Shown here: positions 30,320 to 45,807 of the stretch, in pieces
How the letters are laid out: each line of letters begins with the position of its first letter
Position numbering within the stretch: position 1 is the stretch's first letter
Origin: Deinococcus sp. YIM 77859
GTDB taxonomy: Bacteria > Deinococcota > Deinococci > Deinococcales > Deinococcaceae
Reading direction: 5' to 3'
NCBI RefSeq assembly: GCF_000745175.1
Contig: NZ_JQNI01000002.1
Location: 953,501 to 1,017,500, forward strand
DNA length: 64,000 nucleotides
Made by a program: the position numbers and the translations under genes
Notes under the pieces: generated by a model
Told to the model about the DNA's origin: nothing
What the model saw: only the letters and a program-made list of their open reading frames with translations
The model's database searches: none

Positions 30320-31708
30320 TCAGGGGGCACCTCCCTGCGCCGCCGCCAGCGCCTCCCAGTTCACGCGGCGGCGCCGCCACTCGAAAATCAGCACCTTGGC
30401 GACCTCGTCCAGCACGCGGGCCAGAAAGACACCCCACACGCCCAGTGGGGTATACAGGCCCAGGAGAATAGCCAGGGGCAAGCCGACGACAAAGGCCCCG
30501 ACGACATCACCCGTGATGACGCCCTTTCCGTCACCGGCGCTGGGAAGCACGCCGCCTCCCAAAATCATGTTCCGCACCTTGATGACCTGCGCGGCGGCGT
30601 TGATCAGGATGCCCCCGGCGGCGATGGCCCGCACATCTGCGCCAACGGCGGGAAACAGCAGCGGCAACAGCAGCGCGCTGAGGGCAAAGAGCAGACCAAA
30701 GCCCAGCCCGGTCAGCAGGCCGGTGCGGGAGACACGGTTCAGCCAGCCTCGCGCCCCAGAGGCGTCCCCCGCGCCCAAAGCGCGCCCGATCAGGACCGTG
30801 GCCGCGCTCATCAGGCCAAAACTCCCCACGATGAAGATCCCCTCCAGGGTGCCCACGATCTGACTGGCCGCCAGCGCCTGCGTGCCCACCCGCGCGAAGA
30901 CCGCGGCGTAGAGAAAGCCCCCCAGGCTCCACAGAAACTCGGTCAGGCCGATGGGCGCAGAGAGGGTGAGCAGCGGCCCAGCAACAGCGCGGCGCGTGCC
31001 GGGGCTGGGCAGGCGGAAGGCGGCCAGGCGGCGCGGCCCGTACACCAGCCCGGCCAGCAGCAGAGCCTTGAGCGTCTGCGCGAGCACCAGCGCCCAGGCC
31101 GCGCCCACCACCCCCAGCGGCGGGAGCGGGCCGACCCCGAACACCAAGCCCAATGCGGCAAGGCTCTCCACCAGGACAGTGACCATCGTGGCGACCATCG
31201 GCGTTCGCGCGTGGCCCAGGGACCGCAGCGCGCCACTCAGAATCCCGCCGATCACACCGGGCACCAGGGCCAGCATGCTCACCTGGAGGTACGGCACGGC
31301 CAGGGTGGTGACGTCCGCCGCGCCGCCCGCCCACCCCAGCAGGCCCGCCGCGCCGGGAATGACGAGCACAGTCACCAGCACGGCCAGCAGCGTGCTGACG
31401 GCCAGCGCCACCGCCAGCGTTCCGTTGACGCCCGCCTGGTCTGCCGCCCCGGCGCGCCGAGCGATCAGAATGCTGGTCCCCGAGCCCAGCGCCCCCAGCG
31501 TCACGAAAAACAGGAAGCCCACACTCCCCGAGAGCCCGACCGCCGCCACGGCCACCGCCCCCAGCGACCCCACCACCACCTGATTCACAAAGGTGAGCAC
31601 CAGTTGCAGCACCATCTCCAGGCTGACAGGAACGGCGATGGCGGCCACCTCGCGTGCGGGCGCGCGGGCTTGAATCGATTCAGAGGGGAGAACAGGAGCA
31701 GCAGACAT
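30320..31708 (-). CDS. MATE family multidrug efflux transporter
   Basis: The protein has 462 residues with about twelve transmembrane helices. Two homologous halves are visible: [25 protein letters not shown] in the first and [25 protein letters not shown] in the second, both with the MATE pattern. It is likely a Na+- or H+-driven exporter of cationic compounds; the substrate is unknown. It is convergent with the ABC importer (eight bases between stops). A TACCCT box lies eight bases upstream of the ATG. Confidence 0.87.
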   Translation of the reverse strand: MSAAPVLPSESIQARAPAREVAAIAVPVSLEMVLQLVLTFVNQVVVGSLGAVAVAAVGLSGSVGFLFFVTLGALGSGTSILIARRAGAADQAGVNGTLAVALAVSTLLAVLVTVLVIPGAAGLLGWAGGAADVTTLAVPYLQVSMLALVPGVIGGILSGALRSLGHARTPMVATMVTVLVESLAALGLVFGVGPLPPLGVVGAAWALVLAQTLKALLLAGLVYGPRRLAAFRLPSPGTRRAVAGPLLTLSAPIGLTEFLWSLGGFLYAAVFARVGTQALAASQIVGTLEGIFIVGSFGLMSAATVLIGRALGAGDASGARGWLNRVSRTGLLTGLGFGLLFALSALLLPLLFPAVGADVRAIAAGGILINAAAQVIKVRNMILGGGVLPSAGDGKGVITGDVVGAFVVGLPLAILLGLYTPLGVWGVFLARVLDEVAKVLIFEWRRRRVNWEALAAAQGGAP

Positions 31709-31716
31709 GTCGGGTC

Positions 31717-31722
31717 AGGGTA
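31717..31722 (-). promoter_or_regulatory. Leaderless-type -10 box for the MATE gene
   Basis: On the minus strand TACCCT is followed by eight bases (GACCCGAC) and the ATG at 31708. Confidence 0.5.
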
Positions 31723-31790
31723 CACCTCTGGCCGTCACCGAACGTCAGCCGAATGACGGAAGAGACCTCCAGCCTTCCGCCCGCAGGTCT

Positions 31791-33038
<1,248 letters not shown>

Positions 33039-33044
33039 GGATTC

Positions 33045-33050
33045 AGTGTA
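33045..33050 (-). promoter_or_regulatory. Leaderless-type -10 box for lysJ
   Basis: On the minus strand TACACT is followed by six bases (GAATCC) and the ATG at 33038. It separates lysJ from the upstream nurA-herA operon. Confidence 0.6.
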
Positions 33051-33128
33051 GGGGTGCGGAGCCGAAAATGGGCCGGGGTGTCCAGCGGGGTGACCCCGGC
33101 GCAGCGCACCCGGGCTGCCGTGCTCGCG

Positions 33129-34952
33129 TCACCGCAGCCATTCCTCGCCGACATCCTCGACGGCGCGGCCATCGAGATCGTCCACCTCGTCGCGGCGGGT
33201 GGCCCAGGCAGGAAAGGGGTAATTCACCAGGACGGGGTTGGGAACGTCCGGCTGCGAAACGAGCATGGTGCCCGGCTGAAGGATGCCCGCGCGAGCGCGA
33301 AAGCTCTGCGGCAGAAAGCGGTACTCGGGGCGCTCGGCTTCGGCCAGGTCCAGGCGGCCCACCACACGAATCGCCGCGTTGGAGACAATGCGCCGCTCGA
33401 CTTCAGAGGCGGTCTGCTGAGCGCCGATCAGGATGATGCCCAGCGAACGGCCCCGCTCGGCGATCTCCAGCAGCACGTCCTTGATGGGGCTGCCCTCGTC
33501 GCGCGGGGCGTACTTGTTCAGCTCGTCCAGCACCACAAAAACCGTGTCCTGCCGCCCGTAGCGTTCCTTGTGCTCGAACACCTCGCGCAGCAGCACCCCC
33601 ACCACAAACATCTGCGCGGGGCCAGACAGGTTGTGGATGTCCACCACGCTGAGCTGCGCGCCCCCCAGCAGGTTGGGACGGTAGCGGGCAGCCTCAGCGG
33701 GCGTTAGGTCGCCGCGGATCAGGGGCGAGAGGTGTTTTTGCACCCCCCGCAGGCGCCGGGTAAAGGCGCGCAGGGTTCCCGGCGCCTGCTTGAGCACCCA
33801 CTTGGGGTCACCTTCGCCGTCGCGCTCTTCGAGCAGCTTGAATTCCAGGTACGAGATGAGCTGGTCGAGGGTGCGGATGTTGACGCTGCCCATGTCTCCG
33901 AATTCCAGGTCCTCGGGAGGCGTCTCGCTGCGGTCTACCTGCCAGTCGTCCACGTGCAGACCGGTGCCGGGCGTTGTCTGCCCCGCTGCCAGGCGCGCGA
34001 GCTTCTCCTCGACGTTGCCGATCACGAAGCTCAGGTTGAGGCTGCTTCCGGCATCCGCAAACACGTAGGGCAGCATCCGCCGCTCGCAGAACTCGCGCAG
34101 GCTGAAGATGAAGGGAGTAACGCCCTCCGAACGCTGGTCGGTGTGCGGCACGATGGCCCCATTCCCGGCGCGGGGCGGCGCAAGAAACTGCGTGTCGCGG
34201 AAGGGCGTCATGGGCAGGCCCAGCAGGGCATACCGGTCGCCGCTCAGGCCCTTTTCGGCACAAGCCGCAGCTTCACGCCCCCGAACGTTGCTGTTGGGCT
34301 TGTCGAGAAAGAGCAGGTCTTCGCCCTTCACGTTAAAGATGATGGCGCGTCCACCCGCCGTGCCCGCGGTTCGTCCGCCGCTTGCCTGCGCCACCCGGTC
34401 CATCACGCCGCTGCGGAAGATGGAGTGCAGCAGGAAAAGGGCGTAGCTCGTCTTCGTCGCCACGCCGGAGATGCCGCTGATGTTGATGTGCCCGCCCTGT
34501 TCGCCGTTCACAAAGCGGAAGTTGAGCGGCAGGGGCTGTCCGTCGGCAAGCAGGCCCGCCGGAAAGGCCGCCTCCTTCATCTTGTCGGCGCTGAGGGCCA
34601 TCGCCAGCGCGTTTCCCTGGGCCCGGCGCACCTCGTCACCCGGCTGCGGCGGAATGAAGTGCTCGGGGTCCACCCGCGTCACCAGCACCCGCGCCGCGTA
34701 GCTGACCGAAGCGGGCAGCACCCCCGCCACCACGTCCTCCACGTCCGACTCAAAGGTAACGCCCTCATGCCGCTTGCGAACATTGTCCACCAGCCCGTAG
34801 AAGTGCACGCTGCGGCCATCCGGCCTGCGGGTTTCCACCACCACCAGATCATCTAGGCCTACGCTCGCGCCCGCCGCCACCGCGAACCAGAAGACAGTGG
34901 GCGTGACGTCCTCGGTGCCCAGCACCCGTCCCAGACGCTCCACCGAGGTCAC
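33129..34952 (-). CDS. herA: HerA-type DNA translocase/helicase
   Basis: From the GTG at 34952 the protein has 607 residues; a longer frame overlaps nurA out of frame. An N-terminal HAS-barrel-like domain (~1-115) precedes a FtsK/HerA RecA-like core. The P-loop region is [19 protein letters not shown], with Lys167 and Thr168, and differs from GxxxxGKT because Thr166 replaces the last Gly. Walker B is [44 protein letters not shown] holds the sensor region. HerA hexamers work with NurA in DNA end resection. The start overlaps the nurA stop by GTGA, a classic co-translated pair. Confidence 0.88.
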   Translation of the reverse strand: MTSVERLGRVLGTEDVTPTVFWFAVAAGASVGLDDLVVVETRRPDGRSVHFYGLVDNVRKRHEGVTFESDVEDVVAGVLPASVSYAARVLVTRVDPEHFIPPQPGDEVRRAQGNALAMALSADKMKEAAFPAGLLADGQPLPLNFRFVNGEQGGHINISGISGVATKTSYALFLLHSIFRSGVMDRVAQASGGRTAGTAGGRAIIFNVKGEDLLFLDKPNSNVRGREAAACAEKGLSGDRYALLGLPMTPFRDTQFLAPPRAGNGAIVPHTDQRSEGVTPFIFSLREFCERRMLPYVFADAGSSLNLSFVIGNVEEKLARLAAGQTTPGTGLHVDDWQVDRSETPPEDLEFGDMGSVNIRTLDQLISYLEFKLLEERDGEGDPKWVLKQAPGTLRAFTRRLRGVQKHLSPLIRGDLTPAEAARYRPNLLGGAQLSVVDIHNLSGPAQMFVVGVLLREVFEHKERYGRQDTVFVVLDELNKYAPRDEGSPIKDVLLEIAERGRSLGIILIGAQQTASEVERRIVSNAAIRVVGRLDLAEAERPEYRFLPQSFRARAGILQPGTMLVSQPDVPNPVLVNYPFPAWATRRDEVDDLDGRAVEDVGEEWLR

Positions 34953-35998
34953 GCGACCACCCCCGACCCGTACTGCGCGGCGAGGTGCATGCGGATACGC
35001 CGGGTGACGAGTTCCAGGCTGCCCAGCGCGCGGGTCATGGCCTGCTCGAGCGCGGCGGTTGGAATCAGGTTCTGGGGCGCGCGGGGGTCCTTGTGCGGCT
35101 GGCTGGCGAGGCGGCACAGCAGCGCGCCCGACAGGTCCGCGATGTCCCGCACGCCGCGCGGCACGAACTCCACATCCTCGGGGGCGTGCATTTCTAGCCG
35201 CATCACGCCCGCGAGGGGATGCTGGTAGAAGGGGGCCTGACACAGGCGGACATACCAGGTAAAGCGCTGCTCGCGGCCTCCCCCGCCCTCACCGCGGTCG
35301 CCCACCGAGAAGCGCAGAATGGGCGTGCGTTCGCCCGGCTTCAGCTCGGTCAGCAGACCGATGCGGTCGGCACCCAGGTAGTCGGTGTGGAGCGTCTTGA
35401 CGTAGCCCACCACCGCGCGTCCGGCCTCGCCCACCCGCACCGGACCGTCTTGCAGCACCAGCGTGTCCGGCAGAGCGTCCGGCTCCGTCTCATCGAGGGG
35501 CAGGGGCGAAGCGAGGTCCGCGCTGAGCTGCTGCTCGGCATCCAGCATCAGGCGCTGAATCTGACTCCGCGCGCCTTCCACCTGCGCGCCGCGAAAGGGC
35601 TGCGGCTGGTACTCTAGGCGTCCCGTGTGCGGGTTGCGGGGGCTGAGCTGGGCCGGTTCAAGCGGCACGTCTCCGCTGTAGGCGAGCACTCGGCGCGCGG
35701 CCACATCCTGCAGGCTGGCCTGCCGCGTTCCGTGCGGACAGAGGTCCACTGCCCCCACGACGTAGGCACCAAAACCGGCCACGCTGAGATGGCCTGCCTC
35801 ATCGTCCAGCAGCAGCCGGGCTTCCATGCGCGGCTTGCCGTCCACAACCAGGACCCGCCGCACCCGTTGCGGCACCCCGCGGGGAGGAAGAGCGGCCCAG
35901 CGGTTGGTCTCGGCATCCATCACCAGCCCCGCAAACGGCTTTAAGGTCAACTGTCCGTCGTGGGTATCCACCGGCCAGGGGTCAAGGCGAATGCGCAT
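34949..35998 (-). CDS. nurA: NurA 5'-3' nuclease
   Basis: The protein has 349 residues from the ATG at 35998. The NurA core begins with [19 protein letters not shown] (catalytic Asp in VVDG, ~50-68). A conserved region [15 protein letters not shown] (second acidic motif, ~175-189) and a late basic helix follow. It is a Mn-dependent nuclease acting with HerA. An in-frame ATG three codons upstream (36007) overlaps the TACAAT -10 box and so cannot lie on a leaderless message; I chose 35998. Confidence 0.85.
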   Translation of the reverse strand: MRIRLDPWPVDTHDGQLTLKPFAGLVMDAETNRWAALPPRGVPQRVRRVLVVDGKPRMEARLLLDDEAGHLSVAGFGAYVVGAVDLCPHGTRQASLQDVAARRVLAYSGDVPLEPAQLSPRNPHTGRLEYQPQPFRGAQVEGARSQIQRLMLDAEQQLSADLASPLPLDETEPDALPDTLVLQDGPVRVGEAGRAVVGYVKTLHTDYLGADRIGLLTELKPGERTPILRFSVGDRGEGGGGREQRFTWYVRLCQAPFYQHPLAGVMRLEMHAPEDVEFVPRGVRDIADLSGALLCRLASQPHKDPRAPQNLIPTAALEQAMTRALGSLELVTRRIRMHLAAQYGSGVVA

Positions 35999-36005
35999 GG
36001 AGCGC

Positions 36006-36011
36006 ATTGTA
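36006..36011 (-). promoter_or_regulatory. Leaderless-type -10 box for nurA-herA
   Basis: On the minus strand TACAAT is followed by seven bases (GCGCTCC) and the ATG at 35998. The competing ATG at 36007 overlaps this box. Confidence 0.6.
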
Positions 36012-36035
36012 GGCCTGTTGCCCCCACCATGAAGA

Positions 36036-36083
36036 CAAAAGAGAGACAGCCGCAGCGAGGCCAGCTTTTGTCCTCGTGCGGCT
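36036..36083 (-). terminator. Probable terminator after the Crp/Fnr gene
   Basis: Read on the minus strand, a 12-bp stem (plus-strand 36048-36060 with 36072-36083, one bulged base) closes an 11-base loop and is followed by GTCTCTCTTTTGTC. It separates the Crp/Fnr regulator from nurA. Confidence 0.65.
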
Positions 36084-36145
36084 CAGCGTTTGTGCGGCGA
36101 AACACCCAGAACAGGCAGCGCTTCGGCCCCGCGTCCTGCGTGCTT

Positions 36146-36775
36146 CTATTCCTCGTGATACCCGCTCAGCGCTCGCAAGCCCGCCTCGTCCGTCAGGGTC
36201 AGGCAGCGGTAGGCGGGCGTGAGGAGGCCGTCGTCTCGCATCTCGCCGATCAGCTTGCTGACGCTTTCACGGGTGGCGCCGGTGCCTTCGGCAATCAGTT
36301 CGTGGGTGGCGCGCACAAAGCGCATTCCGTTGCCGTGCCGCCCGCCCAGGCTGCTGTCCGCCAGATTCAGGAGGTAACGGGCGATGCGTTCGCGCAACTC
36401 ACCGTCCTGGATATGAACGCCGTCGGTCATCACGCGCTGAAGCTGGGCGCTGAGGCTGCGGGTCACCTCCCACAGTTCGGCGTTGCCGAGGCTCTGGGGA
36501 TGCAGGGCCGTGACGCTCGCGTCAGACAGCGCTGTCACCTGGTGCCCGCGCGGCAGGCCGTGCAACACCTCCTCCCCAAAGATGTCCCCCGGCCAGATGT
36601 GCCGGACGGTGAGGGTGCGGCCCTGGGCGGTCAGGCGCACTGCGCGCAGCAGGCCGCTTTCCAGTCGGTAGAGGTTGGGCGCGGGGTCGCCCGCGTGATA
36701 CAGCGTGTCCCCCCGGCGCAGGGGGCGGCGGTGGGCGGTGTCGAGGGGGGCAGAAAGGTGGGCAGACAGGGTCAT
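36146..36775 (-). CDS. Crp/Fnr family transcriptional regulator
   Basis: From the ATG at 36775 (AGGAG six bases upstream) the protein has 209 residues. The cNMP-binding jelly roll spans ~15-115 ([30 protein letters not shown], then [28 protein letters not shown]). The C-terminal winged helix carries the recognition helix in [23 protein letters not shown]. The phosphate-binding GE-x6-R(S/T) motif of cAMP receptors is incomplete ([12 protein letters not shown]), so the ligand is uncertain. D. radiodurans has several such Crp homologues, one of which I recall lying near nurA-herA. The target genes are not shown by sequence. Confidence 0.88.
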   Translation of the reverse strand: MTLSAHLSAPLDTAHRRPLRRGDTLYHAGDPAPNLYRLESGLLRAVRLTAQGRTLTVRHIWPGDIFGEEVLHGLPRGHQVTALSDASVTALHPQSLGNAELWEVTRSLSAQLQRVMTDGVHIQDGELRERIARYLLNLADSSLGGRHGNGMRFVRATHELIAEGTGATRESVSKLIGEMRDDGLLTPAYRCLTLTDEAGLRALSGYHEE

Positions 36776-36896
36776 GGCACGCTCCTCAAGGGGCAGGGGG
36801 CAGGGCGTTAGCGTTCTCACTGTACGAACCTTGAACAAAGCGAAACCGTTCTGCCTCCACTTTGTGAAGTCCTGCTCAACCCGCGTGAACGTCCCG

Positions 36897-37811
36897 TCAG
36901 CCGAAGACCTCGAGGCCGTCGAGCACCGTGCTCGCGTGGGCCTCGACGGTGAGGGCCGGATCGCGGTTGTACCCGCCGGCCAACATGGTCACGACCGGCA
37001 CGCCTGCCCTTTTGGCCCAGCTCAGCACGGTGCGGTTGCGTTCCCGCACGCCCTCCAGCGTGAGGGCGAAGCGCCCGAAGCGGTCCCCGGCCAGGACGTC
37101 GACCCCCGCCAGATACAGCAGCAGCCCCGGGCGAAAGTCATGCAGGGCGGGCAGCACCTGCTCGCGCAGCACCCGCAGGTACTCGCTGTTCTGTACGCCG
37201 TCGGGCAGGCCCAGGTCAAGGCTGCTGCGCTCCTTGCGAAAGGGATAGTTGCGTTCGCCGTGCACGCTGATGGTCAGGGCCCGCGTTTCCCCGGCCAGCA
37301 GCGCCGCCGTGCCGTTTCCCTGGTGGACGTCGAGATCCAGCACAGCCACCCGCTGCGCCCAGCCCCCATCGAGCGCCACCCGGGTGAGAATGGCCGCGTC
37401 GTTCACCAGGCAAAAGCCTTCGGCGCGGTCCCGAAAGGCGTGGTGGGTGCCGCCCGCGAGATTTGCCCCCCAGCCCAACGCCAACGCGTCGTGCAGGGCG
37501 GCCAGGCTGCCACCCGCCGCCCGCCGGGCCCGCTCCACCACCTCCGGGCTCCAGGGCAAACCAAAGGCGCGTTCCTCGGCCGCCGTGACCTCTCCGCGCC
37601 GCCAGCGCCGCAGCCAGGCCGGGTCGTGGACGCGCGCGGCGTCGGCCCAGCGCAGGGGCGGCGTGTCCAGCACGGGCAGCAGCCCCCTCAGCCGCTCGGC
37701 CACCCCCGCGTACTTGTAGGCCGGAAAGCGGTGTCCCTCCGGGAGTGGGAAGGTGTAGGCGGCAGGCGTGTAGGCCCGAAAGGGGTGAGAGAAGGCAACA
37801 GGCGCGGACAC
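36897..37811 (-). CDS. Histone deacetylase/AcuC-family deacetylase
   Basis: The protein has 304 residues from the GTG at 37811; the much longer frame upstream covers the divergent sugar-kinase gene and is spurious. It begins [25 protein letters not shown]. Zinc and catalytic residues sit in [21 protein letters not shown] (His-His dyad), [12 protein letters not shown] (Asp-x-His) and [14 protein letters not shown] (Asp ligand). Bacterial members remove acetyl groups from lysines, acetylpolyamines or acetoin-related substrates; the target is not clear. The start has no good Shine-Dalgarno or leaderless spacing, so it is moderately uncertain. Confidence 0.83.
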   Translation of the reverse strand: MSAPVAFSHPFRAYTPAAYTFPLPEGHRFPAYKYAGVAERLRGLLPVLDTPPLRWADAARVHDPAWLRRWRRGEVTAAEERAFGLPWSPEVVERARRAAGGSLAALHDALALGWGANLAGGTHHAFRDRAEGFCLVNDAAILTRVALDGGWAQRVAVLDLDVHQGNGTAALLAGETRALTISVHGERNYPFRKERSSLDLGLPDGVQNSEYLRVLREQVLPALHDFRPGLLLYLAGVDVLAGDRFGRFALTLEGVRERNRTVLSWAKRAGVPVVTMLAGGYNRDPALTVEAHASTVLDGLEVFG

Positions 37812-37916
37812 AAGTTCTAGTCTCGCCCACACAAAGGGCAGGCGCAGCAGCGCCCCATACCTTCTTCGAGCCTTGAACAAGACGCGGCCTTCCGTCCGGG
37901 TCCTCTCCCCATCCCG

Positions 37917-37922
37917 TAGGCT
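37917..37922 (+). promoter_or_regulatory. Leaderless-type -10 box for the PfkB kinase gene
   Basis: TAGGCT is followed by six bases (GGTCCC) and the ATG at 37929. Confidence 0.6.
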
Positions 37923-37928
37923 GGTCCC

Positions 37929-38837
37929 ATGAGTGACTCTCTCCCCCTGATCGTGAGCGCCGGGGAGGCGCTGACCGACCTGGTGACGGCTGGAGAAGAC
38001 CTGTGGCGCGCGCATCCGGGGGGTGCAGGCTGGAATGTGGCGCGGGCCTGCGCGCGGCTGGGCGCCCCCAGCGCTTTTGCTGGAGCGGTGGGCGAGGACA
38101 ACTTCGGGGACGATCTCTGGCGCGAGAGCGCGGCGGCAGGCCTTGACCTGCGCTTTCTTCAGCGGGTCCCGCAGCCCACCCTGATGGCGGTGGTATACCG
38201 GCTCGACCCGCCCGCCTACCGTTTTCTGGGCGAGAACAGCGCCGATCTCCACTTTGATCCCACTCGCTTGCCACCAGGGTGGCTGCAGAGCGCCCGTTGG
38301 CTGCACGTGGGCGGGATCAGCCTGAGCCGCTGGCCACTGGCCACTGCCCTGCTGGAACTTGTCGGAGAGGCGCGGGCCTGTGGGGTACGCATCAGCTTCG
38401 ACCCCAACGCCCGGGTCACGCATCGCCACCCGGACTACCCCGCCGTGTTCGAGGCGGTCGCGCGGCAGGCAGACCTGATCAAGCTCAGCGACGAGGACCT
38501 GCGCTTCTTCTTCCCGGTCCTGTCCGAAGAGGACGCGCTACGGCAGCTGCGTGGTCTGAATGCCCGCTGCCCCATCGTCATCACGCGTGGGGCCAGGGGC
38601 GCGACCCTGTATCAACCGGCGGGCCGCGCAGACGTACCCGCCGTGCCCGTGCAGGTCGCCGATACGGTTGGGGCGGGAGATGCCCTCTGCGCCGGGCTCC
38701 TGGTCAGCGCCACCGAACGCCCCGAGGCGCTGTGGACAGAACACCTCCGGCTGGGCTTGCAAGCCGCCGCTGCCGCCTGTACTCAAACCGGCGCCTACGC
38801 GCCGACCCGCGCTGATCTCGCCGCGCTGCCCGGCTAA
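37929..38837 (+). CDS. PfkB-family carbohydrate kinase (fructokinase-like)
   Basis: The protein has 302 residues. The PfkB family signatures are [33 protein letters not shown] near the N-terminus and [14 protein letters not shown] (~249-262, catalytic Asp in GAGD) at the C-terminus. [15 protein letters not shown] and [11 protein letters not shown] are typical of fructokinases and ketohexokinases. It phosphorylates a sugar with ATP; the exact sugar is not determinable. It is divergent from the deacetylase gene with 117 bases between starts, and convergent with the HD-GYP gene. Confidence 0.85.
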   Translation: MSDSLPLIVSAGEALTDLVTAGEDLWRAHPGGAGWNVARACARLGAPSAFAGAVGEDNFGDDLWRESAAAGLDLRFLQRVPQPTLMAVVYRLDPPAYRFLGENSADLHFDPTRLPPGWLQSARWLHVGGISLSRWPLATALLELVGEARACGVRISFDPNARVTHRHPDYPAVFEAVARQADLIKLSDEDLRFFFPVLSEEDALRQLRGLNARCPIVITRGARGATLYQPAGRADVPAVPVQVADTVGAGDALCAGLLVSATERPEALWTEHLRLGLQAAAAACTQTGAYAPTRADLAALPG

Positions 38838-38847
38838 GGAGGAGCGC

Positions 38848-39984
38848 TCAGCTCACCAGGCGCACGTCGTCCTGCTCGGTCATCAGGGCCAGGAACGCGT
38901 CGACGTAGTGGGGATCAAAGTGCCGTCCGGCCTGCGCGCCGATCTCCTGTAGAGCGCGTTCGCGCGACCAGGCGGGTTTGTAGGGGCGGGCACTGGTGAG
39001 AGCGTCGTAGACATCCACGATCGCAAAGAGGCGAGCGGCCTCGGGGATGTTTTCACCGCAGAGCCCCGCAGGATAGCCGCTTCCGTCCCAACGTTCGTGG
39101 TGGTAGCGCACGAGGTCGAGCGTCTCGGCGGGCAGGAAGTGCAGGTCCTGCAGCAGGTCATACCCCTGGGTGGTGTGGCTTTGGATGATGCGGCGTTCCT
39201 CGGGGTCGAGGGGACCATGCTTGTACAGGATGCGGTCAGGAATCCCCAGCTTGCCCATGTCGTGCAGGTAGGCTCCCCAGCGCAGCGCCTTGACCCGGTC
39301 CTCATCCCAACCCAGCGCCCGCGCCAGCCGCACGCTGAGGCCCACCACTCGGGTGGTGTGGCCACCGGTACCGTCGTCGCGGCGTTCCAGTGCTGCCCCC
39401 AGCGACCGGAGGGTGAGGTCATTCGCGTCCCGCAGATCCTGCATGGCCTGCCACTGCCCGAGCTGCGCCCCCAGCAGCCGCGCGAAGGCTGCCGCCGTCT
39501 CCCTTTCTTCGTCCCGCCATACCCGGCCAGCGCGGGCCAGGACAAGTAGCCCCAGGTGCCGCTGCGTGCCGTCGTACACCGGAAGGACACACGTATGCCG
39601 GCGGTCTTCCGGGCGCAGCAGGGTCAGCACCTCGGCCGCTACCCAGTGGTCGGCCTGCACGCTGCGGCTGTCATTGGCCGCCGTCAGCGCTCGCGTCACC
39701 TGCCCTCCAAAACCGCCCTGCCCCGCGAGGATACAGGGCACTCCCTGCTGATAGGCCACAAAGGCGATGTGCGGCGCGACGCGCAGGCCGCCCAGCACCT
39801 CTACCGCGACGCGAACGATGGCATGCGTGCCCTGAGCGGAGGCGAGACGTTCACTTCCGACCTGCAACGCGCGCGTGACCTCACGCCTCCAGGCCAACTC
39901 GCGCCGCGCCCTCCAGTCGCGCACCAACAGGAACCCCAGCAGTCCAAGCAGGATCAGAAAGAGCCACGGCGGAGGAAGGAACAC
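38848..39984 (-). CDS. Membrane-anchored GAF-type/HD-GYP phosphodiesterase
   Basis: The protein has 378 residues. A single N-terminal transmembrane helix (WLFLILLGLLGFLLVRDW) precedes a GAF-like sensor (~40-180) and an HD-GYP domain (~190-360). HD-GYP signatures are HDMGKLGIPDRIL, HTTQGYDLL, YHHERWDGSGYP and IVDVYDALTSARPYK. In the name-giving motif the sequence is GSGYP. It probably hydrolyses cyclic di-GMP. It starts with GTG after a TAGCGT box at leaderless spacing. Confidence 0.87.
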   Translation of the reverse strand: MFLPPPWLFLILLGLLGFLLVRDWRARRELAWRREVTRALQVGSERLASAQGTHAIVRVAVEVLGGLRVAPHIAFVAYQQGVPCILAGQGGFGGQVTRALTAANDSRSVQADHWVAAEVLTLLRPEDRRHTCVLPVYDGTQRHLGLLVLARAGRVWRDEERETAAAFARLLGAQLGQWQAMQDLRDANDLTLRSLGAALERRDDGTGGHTTRVVGLSVRLARALGWDEDRVKALRWGAYLHDMGKLGIPDRILYKHGPLDPEERRIIQSHTTQGYDLLQDLHFLPAETLDLVRYHHERWDGSGYPAGLCGENIPEAARLFAIVDVYDALTSARPYKPAWSRERALQEIGAQAGRHFDPHYVDAFLALMTEQDDVRLVS

Positions 39985-39990
39985 GGCGCT

Positions 39991-39996
39991 ACGCTA
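39991..39996 (-). promoter_or_regulatory. Leaderless-type -10 box for the HD-GYP gene
   Basis: On the minus strand TAGCGT is followed by six bases (AGCGCC) and the GTG at 39984. Confidence 0.58.
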
Positions 39997-40067
39997 CCAC
40001 TTTTGTAAAGGTAAGCTAAAGTCCACTCGTGTCCCGCTTGGCGGTGGCCAGCGGCAGGAGGTCGGGT

Positions 40068-40430
40068 TCAGGCAGGCTGGGGGTCGAGGAGGCGGTTTTG
40101 GGCGTCCACCAGAACCACGCGCGGCTCGAGGGTGCGGGCTTCTTCCTCGGTAAAGTTGCCATAGGCGGCGATAATCACCAGGTCGCCGGGACGCACCAGG
40201 TGCGCGGCGGCTCCATTGATGCCGATCACGCCGCTGCCGCGGGGCCCCTGAAGGGCATAGGTGCTCAGGCGGTTCCCGTTGGTGATGTTGTAGATGTCCA
40301 CCCGCTCATGGGGCAGGATATCCGCCGCGTCCAGCAGATCCTGGTCGATGGTCACGCTCCCGACGTAGTCGAGGTCCGCCTGCGTGACGGTCGCGCGGTG
40401 AATCTTGGCCCTGAACATGATGCGTTCCAC
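40068..40430 (-). CDS. panD: Aspartate 1-decarboxylase proenzyme
   Basis: The protein has 120 residues and makes beta-alanine for pantothenate/CoA. It has the family N-terminus ([22 protein letters not shown]) with self-cleavage between Gly24 and Ser25, which creates the pyruvoyl group. [29 protein letters not shown] follows. The GTG start gives the normal length; an ATG four codons in (40418) is possible. A TACAAT box lies eight bases upstream of the GTG. It is preceded on the same strand by rqcH. Confidence 0.93.
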   Translation of the reverse strand: MERIMFRAKIHRATVTQADLDYVGSVTIDQDLLDAADILPHERVDIYNITNGNRLSTYALQGPRGSGVIGINGAAAHLVRPGDLVIIAAYGNFTEEEARTLEPRVVLVDAQNRLLDPQPA

Positions 40431-40438
40431 AGCCCGGC

Positions 40439-40444
40439 ATTGTA
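40439..40444 (-). promoter_or_regulatory. Leaderless-type -10 box for panD
   Basis: On the minus strand TACAAT is followed by eight bases (GCCGGGCT) and the GTG at 40430. This supports the GTG over the internal ATG. Confidence 0.5.
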
Positions 40445-40508
40445 CGCGCTGGGGACACGGGGGGACGTGACGGGCATCCGGATTCCTCCACCGCCCTTGT
40501 GCTCGCTC

Positions 40509-42059
<1,551 letters not shown>

Positions 42060-42093
42060 GTGGAAGCCTCGGAAACGGGAAGTCGGCAGCGGT

Positions 42094-42984
42094 TCACCGG
42101 GGCATGGTAGCGGGCCGAGAAGGAGAGGCGCTCAGATTCCGCTGTCCCTGCGGCCTGAGGGGGGCAACCCAGAAGGGGTAAGCCACCTCCAACGCTGGGT
42201 CCTGCTCCGCTGCGGGCTGAAGGTAGACCTCACGAGCGGGACGCACTGGAAGGGTGCTTTGCCACTGGAGCGAACGCGCAACTTCATCGTGGGCCCTCAA
42301 GATGGTTTGCACCCGCCTCTGCTGCTCTTGGGTGAGCGAGACATAAACCTCCCGGTAGGCAGGTTCTTGCCGGACCGCCATGCCTTTACCGGGTGTCACC
42401 CGACCGCAACAAGGAATACAAACTTCCACTGGTCCATCCGCATCCGCACCCACATGACCATAAAAAAGAACATAGGGCGCCGCAGCAAATGGTATGTCCT
42501 GAGCAGCTAAATGCTGCTGTAAACGTTGAAACGTTGTAACAATAAAATCTGGCAAGGCTTCTATATTAACCCTTCCTCGAAAACCAAGAACCTGTACCGA
42601 TGGGACTTCGCGGTCAAAAATCTCAAACATTCGGACCTCCTGTTGACTGAGATGGGCAGTGAGGTAGGCAACAAGACCCTCCTTTTCACTCATCGACTGC
42701 TGCAGGCTCTGCCAGTAGCGCTCCAGCACCTTCAGCTGGTCTCCGCGAGGCGCTTGCAACAGTTCTTGAATCTGAGCAAGAGGCATCTCCAATCGCCTGA
42801 GTACTCCGATGAGGCGCGCCTGTTCTAGCTGTTGGGCAGCGTAGAAGCGGTAGCCAGTCTCTGGATCAACATCAATGGGTCGCAATAAGCCTAGAGCGTC
42901 GTAAAGCCGAAGGGCCTTAGAGGAGAGGCGAGCCAGCCTTGCAAAATGGCCGGTCGTAAGGCGTGGTCCTGAGTGTTCGGTCAC
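42094..42984 (-). CDS. MerR family regulator with GyrI-like effector domain (BmrR/BltR type)
   Basis: The protein has 296 residues from the GTG at 42984; the GTG at 42990 touches the CAGACT -10 box and is unlikely. The MerR helix-turn-helix ([40 protein letters not shown]) is followed by a dimer coiled coil and a GyrI-like ligand domain (~125-275) with [11 protein letters not shown]. It probably senses a lipophilic drug-like ligand. The gene is clearly AT-richer than its neighbours, especially 42480-42620, where bases like AATAAAATCT occur inside the frame, so recent acquisition is likely. No transporter gene is adjacent. Confidence 0.82.
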   Translation of the reverse strand: MTEHSGPRLTTGHFARLARLSSKALRLYDALGLLRPIDVDPETGYRFYAAQQLEQARLIGVLRRLEMPLAQIQELLQAPRGDQLKVLERYWQSLQQSMSEKEGLVAYLTAHLSQQEVRMFEIFDREVPSVQVLGFRGRVNIEALPDFIVTTFQRLQQHLAAQDIPFAAAPYVLFYGHVGADADGPVEVCIPCCGRVTPGKGMAVRQEPAYREVYVSLTQEQQRRVQTILRAHDEVARSLQWQSTLPVRPAREVYLQPAAEQDPALEVAYPFWVAPLRPQGQRNLSASPSRPATMPR

Positions 42985-42990
42985 GGCCAC

Positions 42991-42996
42991 AGTCTG
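42991..42996 (-). promoter_or_regulatory. Leaderless-type -10 box for the MerR gene
   Basis: On the minus strand CAGACT is followed by six bases (GTGGCC) and the GTG at 42984. The first base departs from TANNNT. Confidence 0.4.
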
Positions 42997-43040
42997 AAGG
43001 TCGCCCCAAGGGCAGAGTCAACGGATCAAGGCAGCCCACC

Positions 43041-43075
43041 AAAAGAGGCAGGCCCCCGCAGGAAGCCCGCCTCTT
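43041..43075 (-). terminator. Intrinsic terminator after bamA
   Basis: Read on the minus strand, an 11-bp stem with one G-T pair (plus-strand 43043-43053 with 43065-43075) closes an 11-base loop and ends in TTTT. It lies 13 bases after the stop at 43088. Confidence 0.8.
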
Positions 43076-43087
43076 CCCTCTTCGCCT

Positions 43088-45619
<2,532 letters not shown>

Positions 45620-45771
45620 GCGTCTCCTAGTGTTGCACAGTGGCCCTTTCTCCTGGCGAGAGAAAAGGCGCAGGTGCCTTGCGTCACCTTTCCTGCTCGG
45701 CGCCTGAGAAGGGTGAAGGAATGTTGACCGGGTCTCCACCTCTCACGCGCCCGGGAATTCTCGCGCTGGAC

Positions 45772-45800
45772 TTGAGGCCCGCGAGCAAACAGGCCACAAT
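45772..45800 (+). promoter_or_regulatory. Sigma70-type promoter ahead of the yggS mini-ORF chain
   Basis: TTGAGG (45772-45777), a 17-base spacer and CACAAT (45795-45800) form one of the best-matched promoters in the window. The predicted start of transcription coincides with the GTG at 45808. Confidence 0.55.
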
Positions 45801-45807
45801 GCCGAAC

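Noticed and set aside
34953..35243. N-terminal extension of the herA frame
   Set aside because: The segment is out-of-frame nurA sequence, Arg/Pro-rich, and the GTGA overlap at 34949-34952 gives the family start.
36845..36900. A Crp-type TGTGA-N6-TCACA operator upstream of the Crp/Fnr gene
   Set aside because: Only one half (TGTGA near 36863) is present; the other half is too degenerate.
37812..38429. N-terminal extension of the deacetylase frame
   Set aside because: It is antisense to the PfkB kinase gene and lacks deacetylase features; the family N-terminus begins at 37811.
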